Shown: positions 1-9,273, counted from the stretch's first letter. The stretch is DNA of 64,000 nucleotides from Sinorhizobium sp. 8-89 (GCF_030124325.1 NZ_JASKLR010000002.1:498528-562527), one strand, 5' to 3'. Notes: generated from the sequence alone by a model not told the origin. Made by a program: numbers and translations.

Positions 1-2882
1 GCTTGAACCATCCCGGGCTCTATAATTACAGCGGTCCCGGCGGCGTGCAGATCAACTACCTGAACAATGCGACCTGGACTTATGATCGCCAGCAATACAG
101 CGTCATGTCCTATTTCGATGGCATCGATGTCGGCGAAACCACCCGCTGGTCTGCGTCGACGCCGCTGATGGCCGACATCGAGGCCGTCATTCGCCGCTTT
201 TTCTCGACCGTCGACGCCAATGGCGTGCGCACCTATCAGCACATCGAGCTCAACACAGGGGACAATGTCTACGGCTTCGGCAGCACGCAGTACGGCTACC
301 AGTTGACCTCCTCTGGCATGCAGCATGACATCGGCTTTGTGATCCATGACACCGGCGGGACGGACACGATCGACTTCTCCGGCTCGACGGCGGGTACAAT
401 ACTCGACCTGCGCGCCGGACAGTTCTCCAGCGTCAACGGCCATAGCAACAATGTGTCGATCTTCGCCGGACACAACGCGGATGGGACCGACTACTACATC
501 GAGACCGGCATCGGCAGCAGGTTTGACGACATCCTGATCGGCAATGACGGCGCCAACACGCTGGACGGCCGCGGCGGCGGCGACCGCATGGCTGGCAACG
601 GCGGCGACGATACTTACTTCGTCGATTCCTTGGATGACATCGTTCGCGAGGAGGCGAACGGCGGCAATGACACGGTCATTCTCCTGTCCAGGGACCTGAG
701 AATCAGGAAAATCGCCAACGTCGAAAACATCATCTACGCCGACGAGTCGACGCCCCCGCCTGGCGGCAGCGGCGAGACCCCGCCCATCATCGGCGACAAC
801 ACGATGACCAGCATCATCTTCGGCACCGGCGGAAATGATACGCTCGACGGCGGCGCCGGCGACGATACGATCTTCGGCCAGGGCGGTGATGACCTGATCA
901 TCGGCGGCCGCGACTCGCTCGCCAGCCGCGACATCAACAACACGATCGATGTCGAGGACCTCGAAGACCAGACCGAAAGCGATGATGGTAACGACACGCT
1001 CTACGGGGGCGGCGGCAACGACACCATTCTGGGCGGTCAGGGCAACGATATTCTCGACGGCGGCGCCGGCGACGATACGCTGAGCGGCCAGGACGGAATC
1101 GATATATTCAGGGGCGGCGCGGGCGTCGATACGGTCGATTTCAGCAAGGAGAGTCCTTTCCAGCTGCTCGTCAACCTCGCCACGAATGTCGCCAGCGGCG
1201 GCACCGCCTCGGGCGACACTTTCTACAGCATCGAAAACCTGATCGGTTCCGATGACCGCATCGACCGCTTCATCGGCACGGCTGCCGCAAACCACTTCTG
1301 GGGCCAAGGCGGCGGAGATTATTTCAACGGCGGCGACGGCAATGACATCCTGGATGGCGGCAATGATGGCGACATCATCTATGGCGAAGGCGGCAACGAC
1401 ACGATCATCGGTGGCGCCGGTCAGGACTATCTCGATGGGGGCTCCGGTGTTGACACGGTCGTCTACGCGGGCAGCCCTGACGGCGTGATCATCGATCTTG
1501 CCAACGGCACGGCCAGCGGTGGCGACGGTGATGGTCCGGTGCAAATCGTCGGCCGAGGCGCAGCGATCCGGCACGATATACTCGCGGGCTTTGAAAATGC
1601 GGTCGGTTCATCTTTTGATGACCATCTCATCGGCGATGCCCTGGTCAATGAGCTCTCCGGCGGCGCTGGTGACGACACGCTGACCGGCGGCGGCGGCGCC
1701 GACAGGTTGAACGGCGGCGCCGGCAGCGACACGGCAGACTACGCTGACGCAACGAGCGGCGTCAGGCTCAGTCTCGCGGGAGGCAAGTCCGGCGGAGATA
1801 CATACGTCTCCATCGAAAATCTTGCAGGTTCGGGATTCAATGACCGACTGACCGGCAACGGCGCAGCCAATGTGTTGACCGGCCAGGGCGGGAACGACAC
1901 GATCGACGGCGGCGGCGGCGATGACACCCTGCTCGGCGATTTCGCCTATCAGGGCGACGCACCGCCACGGCCGGGCATGGGAACCGGCTACGCGACGCTC
2001 GGACCGGACGCGACGAACAACTCGATCGCAGCCGCGTTCGACATCTCCAACAACTTTTCCCTGACCGCCGATCCCGATATCTTCGATTCGACGACGGTCC
2101 TTCACACGACCGTCAACGCCACCGGAAACGGCCAGGGCGGATATTACAAGGTCGATCTGGCCGCCGGCACGGTCATTACGATCGACATTGACGGAATTGC
2201 CGATCCGAATGTCCATGACAGTTGGGTCAGGCTGCTCGACAGCGCCGGCAACATCGTCGCTCAGAACGATGATGGCGGCGGCGACCCCGGCTCTACAAGC
2301 AACCGGGATTCAAGCCTGGTATTCGTCGCTCAGGAGACCGGAACCTATTACATATTGGAAGGCAGCTGGTCGCCAACGGCGCCGGGCGATGGCTGGGAGG
2401 AAGCCGTGCCGGCAGGCTCCGCATATGAGTTGAATGTATCGGTGGAGTTTCCCCCTGCGCCAGCCCAGCCGGGCGTCGCGGGATCCGACACGCTCAATGG
2501 CGGTAGCGGCAGCGATCTGCTGGATGGCGGTCTGGCGGCCGACACGCTTACCGGCGGCGAGGGAGAGGATACGTTCCGCTTCTCGACGGCGCTTGGGAAC
2601 GGCAATGTCGACTGGATCAAGGACTTCAAGGTCATTGACGACACGATCCTGCTGGACAACCTCATCTTTGACAGCGTGGGTGGCGACGGCGCTCTCGCCT
2701 TGGGCGCGTTTTACGGGAGTGCGGCGGGCGTCGCTCATGACGCAGACGACCGCATCATCTACGATACCGATAGCGGCGCCTTGTCCTATGACGCCGATGG
2801 CGGCGGAGACGTTGCAGCCATTCAGTTTGCGCAGCTGAGCACAAATCTGAGGCTTTCGACGGCCGACTTCATTATCATCTAA
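1..2882 (+). CDS. Serralysin-type RTX metalloprotease, 5' end outside window
   Basis: The first visible residues read LNHPGLYNY, the tail of the serralysin zinc signature HExxHxxGxxHPG; SVMSYF about 30 residues later is the Met-turn. The catalytic His/Glu pair therefore lies just outside the window, and coding enters in frame from base 3. About 960 residues remain. Many GGxGxDxLx calcium-binding nonapeptides (RTX) occupy roughly residues 170-650. A pre-peptidase C-terminal (PPC)-like beta domain sits at about 665-800, then two more nonapeptides and a serralysin C-terminal domain (about 840-959) that normally carries the type I secretion signal. Serralysins are secreted zinc endopeptidases folded by calcium outside the cell. 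The PPC insert inside the RTX tract is unusual. Family call is firm; substrate unknown. Confidence 0.9.
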   Translation, partial: LNHPGLYNYSGPGGVQINYLNNATWTYDRQQYSVMSYFDGIDVGETTRWSASTPLMADIEAVIRRFFSTVDANGVRTYQHIELNTGDNVYGFGSTQYGYQLTSSGMQHDIGFVIHDTGGTDTIDFSGSTAGTILDLRAGQFSSVNGHSNNVSIFAGHNADGTDYYIETGIGSRFDDILIGNDGANTLDGRGGGDRMAGNGGDDTYFVDSLDDIVREEANGGNDTVILLSRDLRIRKIANVENIIYADESTPPPGGSGETPPIIGDNTMTSIIFGTGGNDTLDGGAGDDTIFGQGGDDLIIGGRDSLASRDINNTIDVEDLEDQTESDDGNDTLYGGGGNDTILGGQGNDILDGGAGDDTLSGQDGIDIFRGGAGVDTVDFSKESPFQLLVNLATNVASGGTASGDTFYSIENLIGSDDRIDRFIGTAAANHFWGQGGGDYFNGGDGNDILDGGNDGDIIYGEGGNDTIIGGAGQDYLDGGSGVDTVVYAGSPDGVIIDLANGTASGGDGDGPVQIVGRGAAIRHDILAGFENAVGSSFDDHLIGDALVNELSGGAGDDTLTGGGGADRLNGGAGSDTADYADATSGVRLSLAGGKSGGDTYVSIENLAGSGFNDRLTGNGAANVLTGQGGNDTIDGGGGDDTLLGDFAYQGDAPPRPGMGTGYATLGPDATNNSIAAAFDISNNFSLTADPDIFDSTTVLHTTVNATGNGQGGYYKVDLAAGTVITIDIDGIADPNVHDSWVRLLDSAGNIVAQNDDGGGDPGSTSNRDSSLVFVAQETGTYYILEGSWSPTAPGDGWEEAVPAGSAYELNVSVEFPPAPAQPGVAGSDTLNGGSGSDLLDGGLAADTLTGGEGEDTFRFSTALGNGNVDWIKDFKVIDDTILLDNLIFDSVGGDGALALGAFYGSAAGVAHDADDRIIYDTDSGALSYDADGGGDVAAIQFAQLSTNLRLSTADFIII

Positions 2883-2891
2883 CTCGACCGC

Positions 2892-2928
2892 AGGTGGGGC
2901 GCGTTCAGGCGCCCCACCTAATATTCCT
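2892..2928 (+). terminator. Rho-independent terminator after the RTX protease
   Basis: A perfect 11-bp inverted repeat (AGGTGGGGCGC at 2892-2902, its complement at 2909-2919) with a 6-nt loop lies 9 bases after the protease stop and is followed by a short T-rich stretch (ATATTCCTTTT). Confidence 0.8.
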
Positions 2929-3017
2929 TTTGGAGTTGGTTTCTCTTTTCGAACCCTTAGTTGAGCGGCAATGCCGCTGCCGCACGGGCCTTACGGGGCG
3001 ATCATGGAGAGTGTGTG

Positions 3018-3419
3018 ATGAAGCGCCCGACCGACCGCCGCACAGTGTTAATGACTGTCGGAGCTGCGGCTGTCGCCGCGGTCGCCCGGCCACTCGCGGC
3101 ACAATCCACGGATATTCGCGGCACGATCACGTTCGAGGGCGGCGCGGTTATACCGAAGGGTCATCTCGAAATTTATCTCGAGGACCCTGCCATTCAAAAT
3201 AATGCGCGACGTCGTGCCACGGAAACGCGCATCAGAAGCGACGGCGGGTCAAAGGCGATAGCCTTTTCCTTGTCCCCGCCCCGAGGCTCGACAGCTTCGC
3301 CAACGCTGCGGATCGTTGCGCGCCTGAAGCGTGCGGATGGCTGGCTGGTGGCGCGCGGCAGCACACAATTCGAGCCGGGTCCGCCTGTCAACGTCACACT
3401 CAACACAGTGATTTATTAA
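3018..3419 (+). CDS. YbaY/YscW-like exported protein
   Basis: A 133-residue protein begins MKRPTDRRTVLM followed by an Ala/Val-rich stretch ending in PLAAQ, a Tat-like or Sec signal peptide. The mature part has the pattern G-T-I-T-F... P-K-G-H-L-E-I-Y-L-E-D, ending in a beta-rich segment, resembling the YbaY/YscW family (small beta-sandwich envelope proteins, often lipoproteins). No lipobox cysteine is visible, so it is probably soluble periplasmic. The ATG at 3018 was preferred to an upstream in-frame start because it places the signal peptide at the N-terminus. It is a single gene behind the protease terminator. Function unknown. Confidence 0.6.
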   Translation: MKRPTDRRTVLMTVGAAAVAAVARPLAAQSTDIRGTITFEGGAVIPKGHLEIYLEDPAIQNNARRRATETRIRSDGGSKAIAFSLSPPRGSTASPTLRIVARLKRADGWLVARGSTQFEPGPPVNVTLNTVIY

Positions 3420-3822
3420 AGGCTGGCGACAAGAACTCATCTCGAAAACCGATGTCGACGGCTGATCACCGGCTCCGGCATAGACACTGGCAATGTCTGC
3501 TTTCAGCAAGCGGCCAAGCTGTTCTACGGCGAAAATGAGGCGCAGAGCGGTCACTCACACTGAGACTGCCAGACGGCAGGTTTGGGTCGGAACTGGACCT
3601 GGCGTCTCGGATGAGTGGCGCTGCAACCAACCAACTACCAACGTGGGGTTGTAGGCGCTAGAGTGTTGACCAACCATGAAATGTCGCTGATCATGCAGGC
3701 CGTACTTTGCTGCACGGCAGCGGGTGTTAGCTCGGGACATCCCGCAGCGCAAGAAAAGCAGCACGCGCATTCACCCAAGCAGACTGGAGGACCGCTCGCG
3801 AGAGTGCCAGGAGGAGGGGAAC
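3420..3822. other. Intergenic stretch without a supported gene
   Basis: About 400 bases. Open frames run through it, but none has a ribosome site, recognisable protein or sensible neighbour spacing. An in-frame extension of the downstream methyltransferase reaches back to 3724 but lacks a family-like sequence. Confidence 0.5.
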
Positions 3823-4572
3823 ATGACGCAAAACCAGTTCTACGATCGCCTCATGCGGGAACGCGACTTCCACAACGAGCGCTTCGGCGCGACGGAAGCG
3901 CGCAAGGAAGACACCTTCTATTTCGCTGTGCAGGCGGCTGTCGCGGCGTACTGGCAGCTGGTCCGGCAGGCGACCGCCGGCAGGGACGTACTGGAATATG
4001 GCTGCTCCAACGGCCAAAGCAGCATTGGCCTGGCCGCATCGGCGAAACAAATCACCGGCATCGACATTTCGGATGTGGCCATCGCCCAAGCCAATACCGA
4101 AGCCGCGCGCAAGTCGATCACCAATATCAGCTTCAGGGTCGACAACGCGGAAAAGATGGAATTTCCGCCGGCAAGCTTCGACGTGGTCTTCGGCAGCGGC
4201 ATCCTCCATCATCTGAATCTTGAGGAAGCACTCAAGGAGGTAAGGCGCGTGCTGCGTCCCTCGGGCCGCGCGATCTTCTTCGAGCCTCTCGGCCACAATC
4301 GGGCGATCAATCTTTACCGGAGCAGGACGCCCGAAGCCCGAACCGTCGACGAGCATCCGCTGCTGAAGTCCGATTTCGACATCGTGCGCCGACATTTTTC
4401 GAGATGCGACTTGCAGTTCTTCGGACTCTCGACGCTCGCCTCGATACCCTTCCGGACAAAAGCCGCCGGACGCGTCATCCGGGCTCTCGGCGAACGCATA
4501 GATAATCTGCTCCTGAAAATTCCTGGGCTGAAGTGGCAGGCCTGGATCGTGGTAATGGTGCTGGAGGCTTGA
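3823..4572 (+). CDS. Class I SAM-dependent methyltransferase
   Basis: A 249-residue soluble protein. Motif I reads VLEYGCSNGQSS (about residues 55-66), the glycine-rich SAM-binding loop; an acidic ITGIDIS follows strand 2, and the motif IV/post-I region has FDVVFGSGILHHLN, then an LRPSGRAIFFEP segment. This is the Methyltransf_11 type layout used on small molecules, including lipids, quinones and O-antigen precursors. The start has an excellent ribosome site (GGAGGGG) 6-7 bases upstream. It stands alone with no operon partner that would name the substrate. Family certain, substrate unknown. Confidence 0.85.
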   Translation: MTQNQFYDRLMRERDFHNERFGATEARKEDTFYFAVQAAVAAYWQLVRQATAGRDVLEYGCSNGQSSIGLAASAKQITGIDISDVAIAQANTEAARKSITNISFRVDNAEKMEFPPASFDVVFGSGILHHLNLEEALKEVRRVLRPSGRAIFFEPLGHNRAINLYRSRTPEARTVDEHPLLKSDFDIVRRHFSRCDLQFFGLSTLASIPFRTKAAGRVIRALGERIDNLLLKIPGLKWQAWIVVMVLEA

Positions 4573-4748
4573 GGTCCACCCATCGAGCCAGGCTATCGCC
4601 TGCTCCGGCGCCGTTGGCCATTAACGGAAGCGGGTGTCGCCGGCCGCGGCATCGGCGAGACTGCCGGCCCGTGCTGCGGAGCGCCAACATCGGTCATTGC
4701 AAGATCGACTGCCGTGATACCTCTTCGGCATCACCGCAGTCGAGCACG

Positions 4749-5462
4749 TCAGGCCACGTCTTGAAGCTGTGCCTCACCGTTGTGCAGGAAGCAGGCTTTG
4801 TTGAAGAGCCCCAAATCAACGAGATTAGGGAGACGAATGTCCCGGATGTCCGGCAGGCGCTTGCTTTCCGGATCAAACGATCGATCTACCTGCGAAATGA
4901 ACCCGAGTATGACGCCCGTCCTTTTGGCGAAATCTCCAAGGGCGAGAACCTGCTCCGAGAGCGCAGGCTTGCTTCGCTGCTGATCCAGTATCTGCAGATA
5001 GTCGATAACGGCAACCGTCCGGCGCTCCGACCCCGACAAATGGCGGATGATGTAGTCCGCGCTGATTTCATCGGACGTCAGGATTTCCAGCGTGTCGCAA
5101 AAATCGTGAGCCCCCTCGTCCAAAGACCGAAGGTGCCTCCTCGCCTGCTGTTCTGTAAATTCCAGCGTGCAGAATACCGCTTTTCTGCCGTCTCGGGCAG
5201 CGTCGAGCAACAGCTGTAGGCCGAGCGTGGTCTTGCCATGCCCGGGGCGACCGGCCACTAGCAGCAAATCACCCTCATCCAGCCGAGCCAGGATTGATTT
5301 GGAGAGTGACGCCGCTGCGACTTGGGACGAGAGGAGGCTCCATCTTGCAAACCCCTCCTCACGCGCAATTTGATCCAGTGCTTCGTGCAGGGGGACATTA
5401 TTGTTCCGAGCCATGAGCTTGGCTCGTCGTTTCAATTGGAAGATGGGGGCAGAAAGTTTCAT
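4749..5462 (-). CDS. DnaB-like RecA-fold ATPase (solitary helicase domain)
   Basis: A 237-residue protein. Residues 71-79 (GRPGHGKTT) are a Walker A loop and VIDYLQIL (about 152-159) a Walker B strand, followed by a sensor-like FISQVDRS. This is the C-terminal ATPase core of replicative DnaB helicase or the KaiC/RadA group. The primase-interacting N-terminal domain of DnaB is missing; instead there is a basic 50-residue helical region (KRRAKLMARNNN..LHEALDQIA). At half the length of DnaB it is unlikely to be the main replicative helicase. The ATG at 5462 follows GGAGG with good spacing. No phage or plasmid replication genes adjoin it. DNA or RNA loading/unwinding is inferred. Confidence 0.75.
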   Translation of the reverse strand: MKLSAPIFQLKRRAKLMARNNNVPLHEALDQIAREEGFARWSLLSSQVAAASLSKSILARLDEGDLLLVAGRPGHGKTTLGLQLLLDAARDGRKAVFCTLEFTEQQARRHLRSLDEGAHDFCDTLEILTSDEISADYIIRHLSGSERRTVAVIDYLQILDQQRSKPALSEQVLALGDFAKRTGVILGFISQVDRSFDPESKRLPDIRDIRLPNLVDLGLFNKACFLHNGEAQLQDVA

Positions 5463-5948
5463 CAAAGGACCTCCATTCCGAGCCGGAAACGCAATCCCTC
5501 CTTATGCGACGCTCGAACAGATGGTTCGATGATGATGATGTTGTTACCCCGTATGTGCGATACTTCCCCGAATGGAGGGAGGAGGCGTGGGCCAAGCCTG
5601 TGCTACGGAAACTAGCGGGCCTGCTGATTCGTCACAAGCATTGATGACAGCTTCGTCCAGCACCGGAATTCCCCGTGCGATCGGCATATGGCAGCAAAGG
5701 GTCGACCTGTCCGGTTCAGATATCGTAGCAGTAGGTGGAAAGTTCACATTGCTGCCGTCGAGCTGAACGCGCAGACAGCGCCAATTGCGGACGCTTGGTG
5801 ACGACACGCCGAACGTCTCGAGTGGGGCCGCGAGGGGACGGTCTGCTATAGGACAAATTGACCGGATAGCGCCCTTCGGCAACCGACCCAAAGTCTGTCG
5901 TTCGGAGTGTGCCTAATTGCGCCAGAATGCAGACGTTGCTCGCCGTGC
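5463..5948. other. Intergenic stretch with one 18-base repeat, no supported gene
   Basis: Nearly 500 bases between two minus-strand genes. A 115-codon minus-strand frame (5544-5891) has atypical composition and no recognisable motif, and was not accepted. The 18-mer at 5766-5783 recurs exactly at 11041-11058, with looser similarity continuing for about 15 bases, so this may be a remnant of a duplicated or mobile sequence. Confidence 0.45.
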
Positions 5949-6842
5949 TCAGGGTGCTGCTGTTCCGAGCGCTGCGGCTAATACCTTGGCCAGGCCGCGT
6001 CCGGCGCTGCCGTCCTCATCAAGGCGCGGATTGTAGATGGTGATCTCGAGGCCGACGGCCTTGCCGCTCGACAGCGCAACGCGGAGTGCGGCCTCTAGCT
6101 CGTCCCACGACAACCCGCCAGGCACGCGGAAATCGACAGCCGGCATAATGGCGTCATCGAGGCAGTCTGCGTCGAGATGGATGAAGAAGCCGTCCAGTTC
6201 CGCTCGCGTCAGGTGGTCGACCGCTTCGCGCACAGCGGCCTCGATGCCCATCGTGCGCACTGCGGGGAGATCAAGTATCTTGAGCTCTTCGGGGAGAGGC
6301 TGGCTTCCGTACTCCTCTTGGTCCTTGTGATCGCGATAGGCGAACGCAACAGCGTCTTCAGGGCGGACCAGAGGACCGCGACCTTCGATGTCGGTCAGGA
6401 GCGACGGACCGTAGCCGGTGACGAAGGCGAGATCCATCGAGGCGCCCTCACCATTGGGTTCCGCCTCGGGCTGGAAGAAATCGGCGTTGCCGTCGATGAA
6501 GAACAGGCCGTAGCGGCCGCGCCGCCGAAACGCGAGCATCGAGCCCAGCAAGATCGTGCAATCGCCGCCTAGCACCACCGGAAACTCGCCCGCATCAAGC
6601 ACCGCTTCCACCGCGTCGGCGAGCTTGGGCGACCACGCCGCAATTGCCCTGGCGTTCAGGGTGCCGGTCTCGGGATCGGGCGTCGGATCCTTTGGCGGCA
6701 CAGCTAACAGTCCGGCGCGGCGCGCGTGGATGCGCTCAGCAAGGCCAAGGTCCAGGAGCTGATCGGGCAAGCGCTCCACACCGTCGGTCGCAAGGCCCAG
6801 CGTGGAAGGGGCTTCGAGAATGGCATAGGGGAGGATCGGCAT
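5949..6842 (-). CDS. Arginase/agmatinase-family hydrolase with altered metal ligands
   Basis: A 297-residue protein of the ureohydrolase fold. The three manganese-ligand regions are recognisable but altered: GGDC (about 92-95) where arginases have [12 protein letters not shown] (about 116-123) where the usual motif is DAHxD; and HLDADCLDD (about 219-227) matching DxDxxD. A divergent arginase-family branch carries GGDC/DGHAD, but the Asn here is a further change. The enzymes normally hydrolyse a guanidinium C-N bond releasing urea; whether this one does is uncertain given the ligand changes. It ends 18 bases before the start of nothing else on its strand except the VOC gene upstream, whose stop lies 18 bases from this start, so the two are probably co-transcribed. 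Confidence 0.8.
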   Translation of the reverse strand: MPILPYAILEAPSTLGLATDGVERLPDQLLDLGLAERIHARRAGLLAVPPKDPTPDPETGTLNARAIAAWSPKLADAVEAVLDAGEFPVVLGGDCTILLGSMLAFRRRGRYGLFFIDGNADFFQPEAEPNGEGASMDLAFVTGYGPSLLTDIEGRGPLVRPEDAVAFAYRDHKDQEEYGSQPLPEELKILDLPAVRTMGIEAAVREAVDHLTRAELDGFFIHLDADCLDDAIMPAVDFRVPGGLSWDELEAALRVALSSGKAVGLEITIYNPRLDEDGSAGRGLAKVLAAALGTAAP

Positions 6843-6860
6843 GGGCGCCTCGGTTGGCAG

Positions 6861-7238
6861 CTATTTTGCGGAGTAGGTCACTGCTTCGATTTTGTGCCCG
6901 TCTGGATCGCGGACGAACGCCCCATAATAGTTGGCATCGTAATTCGGTCGCAGCCCCGGTGCGCCATCGTCGATACCACCATGTTTTAATGCTGCTGCGA
7001 AAAATCGATCGACCATCGAACGGTCTTCGACGGCAAACGCGATATGAGTGCCATTTCCCACGGTCGCTGGTTTTCCATCAATCGGAACCTGAACGCTGAA
7101 GTGAAACGTGCCGCTGCCATAACCCAGTCCACCTTCGTCTTCTGCCATTGGCAGTATGCCGACGATTGGCAGGACAGCGTCATAGAAGCGCTTCGACCGT
7201 TCAACGTTATTTGTCCCTACCGAGACATGGTGGATCAC
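6861..7238 (-). CDS. VOC (glyoxalase/bleomycin-resistance fold) protein
   Basis: A 125-residue single VOC module. It begins IHHVSVGTNNVERSKRFYD and ends with FVRDPDGHKIEAV, the classic first and last betaalphabetabetabeta elements carrying the metal-binding His and Glu. A GTG start at 7238 was chosen because GGAGGT precedes it by 4 bases and the family signature starts one residue later; the upstream in-frame ATG adds an unrelated tail. VOC proteins act as small lyases, dioxygenases or drug-binding proteins. It is followed closely by the arginase-family gene. Specific role unknown. Confidence 0.8.
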   Translation of the reverse strand: MIHHVSVGTNNVERSKRFYDAVLPIVGILPMAEDEGGLGYGSGTFHFSVQVPIDGKPATVGNGTHIAFAVEDRSMVDRFFAAALKHGGIDDGAPGLRPNYDANYYGAFVRDPDGHKIEAVTYSAK

Positions 7239-7408
7239 GGTTACCTCCGTTCCGGCCTTATCTTGTAACGGGTGCTTCTGGTCATTGTTCCCTTGAGGTC
7301 GACCGTCGCTTATCCACCCCAACGGTGAGAACGGGCGCGGGCGCCTCGTCGGACCACCTACGTCAGGAGGGCAGTGTGCTTTCCAGCATGTGTCGGGCGG
7401 CAGGAGTC

Positions 7409-7440
7409 CTTGCTACTTTAGCAAGTTGCAATATACTATA
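7409..7440 (+). promoter_or_regulatory. Inverted repeat and AT-rich box upstream of the redox operon
   Basis: CTTGCT-5 nt-AGCAAG (7409-7425) is immediately followed by TATACTATA (7432-7440), about 70 bases before the cytochrome start. The layout fits an operator overlapping a promoter. The regulator is not identified. Confidence 0.4.
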
Positions 7441-7509
7441 GCGCGTATTTTCCTTTGGCTTGACCAGGTTCCGCGTACCGAACATACCGGCCGCGTGGAG
7501 GGACGTAGG

Positions 7510-8862
7510 ATGCCTCGACACCTGCAGCGAACTGCGCTTTTTATTCTTCTTCTCCTCTCTTCAACCATGCTTCCCGCCGCGGCTCAAATGAGCGTCAAGG
7601 ACGCGATCCGGGGGAAGGATTTTGACGCAGCAGCGGCCGAGCAAGCCAAACGATATCTCGAGGAAGGCCGCGAGACATTCCGCTTCGACACGTTCGGCAG
7701 CGAGGACTTTTGGGGAGGCAAGCTCAAGCTCCACGAGGCGATCGCCGGTGAAAAATTGGGTGGCAAGGGGCCAGGCCTTAGTCCCCAGAAGGCACTCGAG
7801 CTTGGCCTGAAGGTCGACGTCAACGCTATTCCCAAGGACGTAGCTGCGGCGCTTAACAAAGGCGAGGTTGATCTAACCGATCCGGCCAGCACACTTGTTC
7901 TCCTGAAGGCGAATGCCGTTGTCGGCGTTACCGGATTCTTCGACGATGACGGGAAGACGTTGACTTCAGTTGGCATCCAGTGCGCGGTGTGCCACTCGAC
8001 GGTCGACGACGCCTACGCTCCCGGTATCGGTCATCGCCTGGACGGCTGGCCCAACCGCGATTTGAACATCGGTGCGATCGTCGCCCTAGCGCCTGACCTC
8101 ACGGCATTCACCGAAATGCTGCAGATTTCCGAAGCCGAAGTGAAGAAAGCGGTGGAGGCGTGGGGACCCGGCAAGTTCGATGCCGAACTCAACCTCGATG
8201 GGAAAGCCTTTCGTCCGGACGGCAAGACGTCCGCCACGTTGAATCCTCCCGCATTCGGATTGGCGGGGGTGAACAACCATACCTGGACCGGCGCCTGGGG
8301 CACCGTCAGCTACTGGAACGCCTATGTCGGCAATCTTGAAATGCATGGCAAGGGCGTGTTCTACGATCCGCGCCTCGACGACGCAGAGAAGTATCCGGTC
8401 GCCGCCAGGACGAAGCAGGGCCACAAGCAGGACAAGGAAGACCGGATCACCGCGAAGCTGCCGGCGCTTCACTTCTATCAGCTCTCGCTGCCAACCCCAC
8501 AACCACCGGAGGGCACTTTCGACCGCGCAGCCGCCGAAAAGGGCAAAACCCTCTTCGGCGAAAAGGGCAAGTGCGCCACGTGCCATGTGCCGCCGCTCTT
8601 CACCGAACCCGGATGGAACCTGCACACCGCGGACGAGATCGGGATTGATGATTTCCAGGCGAAGCGATCCCCGGACGGGCGTTATCGGACAGCGCCGCTG
8701 CGGGCGCTTTGGAACATGGAAAAGGTTCACAAGGGCGGGTTCTACCATGATGGCCGGTTCGCCGCGCTCGAGGACGTCGTCGAGCACTACAACGATCATT
8801 TGAAATTGAATCTGACCACCCAGGAAAAGGCTGACCTCATCGAGTACTTGAAGTCGATCTAA
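7510..8862 (+). CDS. Periplasmic di-haem cytochrome c (MauG/CCP-like)
   Basis: A 450-residue protein with a clear Sec signal peptide (LFILLLLSSTMLPAAAQ). Two covalent haem sites are visible: CAVCH at residue 158 and CATCH at residue 355. The C-terminal third, with RYRTAPLRALW and GGFYHDGRFAALEDVVEHYN, resembles the second domain of di-haem peroxidases of the MauG/cytochrome c peroxidase superfamily. The first half is less typical, so peroxidase activity is not assured; it may be an electron shuttle. It is the first gene of a four-gene operon (gaps 51, 63 and 44 bases) with a HiPIP, a membrane protein and a PQQ dehydrogenase. The ATG at 7510 gives the signal peptide its natural start. Confidence 0.8.
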   Translation: MPRHLQRTALFILLLLSSTMLPAAAQMSVKDAIRGKDFDAAAAEQAKRYLEEGRETFRFDTFGSEDFWGGKLKLHEAIAGEKLGGKGPGLSPQKALELGLKVDVNAIPKDVAAALNKGEVDLTDPASTLVLLKANAVVGVTGFFDDDGKTLTSVGIQCAVCHSTVDDAYAPGIGHRLDGWPNRDLNIGAIVALAPDLTAFTEMLQISEAEVKKAVEAWGPGKFDAELNLDGKAFRPDGKTSATLNPPAFGLAGVNNHTWTGAWGTVSYWNAYVGNLEMHGKGVFYDPRLDDAEKYPVAARTKQGHKQDKEDRITAKLPALHFYQLSLPTPQPPEGTFDRAAAEKGKTLFGEKGKCATCHVPPLFTEPGWNLHTADEIGIDDFQAKRSPDGRYRTAPLRALWNMEKVHKGGFYHDGRFAALEDVVEHYNDHLKLNLTTQEKADLIEYLKSI

Positions 8863-8913
8863 TCGTAACCCAACGGGGATGTGCGCTGTGCGCTCCTACA
8901 TGGAGGATAGGTC

Positions 8914-9210
8914 ATGAAAGAGGGTAGCGGGCCGAAACAAAAGCTGTCTCGCAGAAGACTTCTGCAGGTGTCAATCGCTGGCGCGGTCGTTGCCAGCACT
9001 GGAGTGGTCGCCTCATGCATGACGAGTCCGCCTGCTGCGCGGGGCACCGGAACTACGCCGAAACGCGTGGCACGATACCAGGATTCACCAAATCGGGGTC
9101 GCCGCTGCGGCGGTTGCACCCATTTCCTGGAGCCGAACGGATGCGAAATCGTCGCCGGTGAGATCAGTCCGAATGGCTGGTGCCGCTTCCATGAGCCGCG
9201 GCCGGCGTGA
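8914..9210 (+). CDS. Tat-exported high-potential iron-sulfur protein (HiPIP)
   Basis: A 98-residue protein beginning with a twin-arginine signal (SRRRLLQ then a hydrophobic Ala/Val stretch). The mature part has YQDSPN and four cysteines in the HiPIP arrangement (CGGC, then C about 12 and C about 13 residues on, before RFHEP), which bind one 4Fe-4S cluster. HiPIPs are soluble periplasmic one-electron carriers, folded before Tat export. GGAGG precedes the start. It sits between the di-haem cytochrome and the PQQ dehydrogenase, suggesting it accepts or delivers electrons within that system. Confidence 0.88.
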   Translation: MKEGSGPKQKLSRRRLLQVSIAGAVVASTGVVASCMTSPPAARGTGTTPKRVARYQDSPNRGRRCGGCTHFLEPNGCEIVAGEISPNGWCRFHEPRPA

Positions 9211-9273
9211 GCCGGAACCAACTCTCGGAGACACACGTTATGATGGGATCAAACACCCAAACGGTGACAGGAG

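Noticed and set aside
800..1900. Tandem GGCGGCGACG-like DNA repeats that could be mistaken for a CRISPR array or minisatellite
   Set aside because: They encode RTX nonapeptides with variable codons and no spacer structure.
1608..2216. Open frame of 202 codons opposite the RTX protease
   Set aside because: Mirror of a Gly/Asp-rich repeat region; RTX DNA gives long antisense frames. No ribosome site or family.
3615..4223. 202-codon plus-strand frame overlapping the methyltransferase
   Set aside because: Overlaps a clear methyltransferase in a different frame.
5544..5891. 115-codon minus-strand frame
   Set aside because: No similarity, poor start context and unusual composition.
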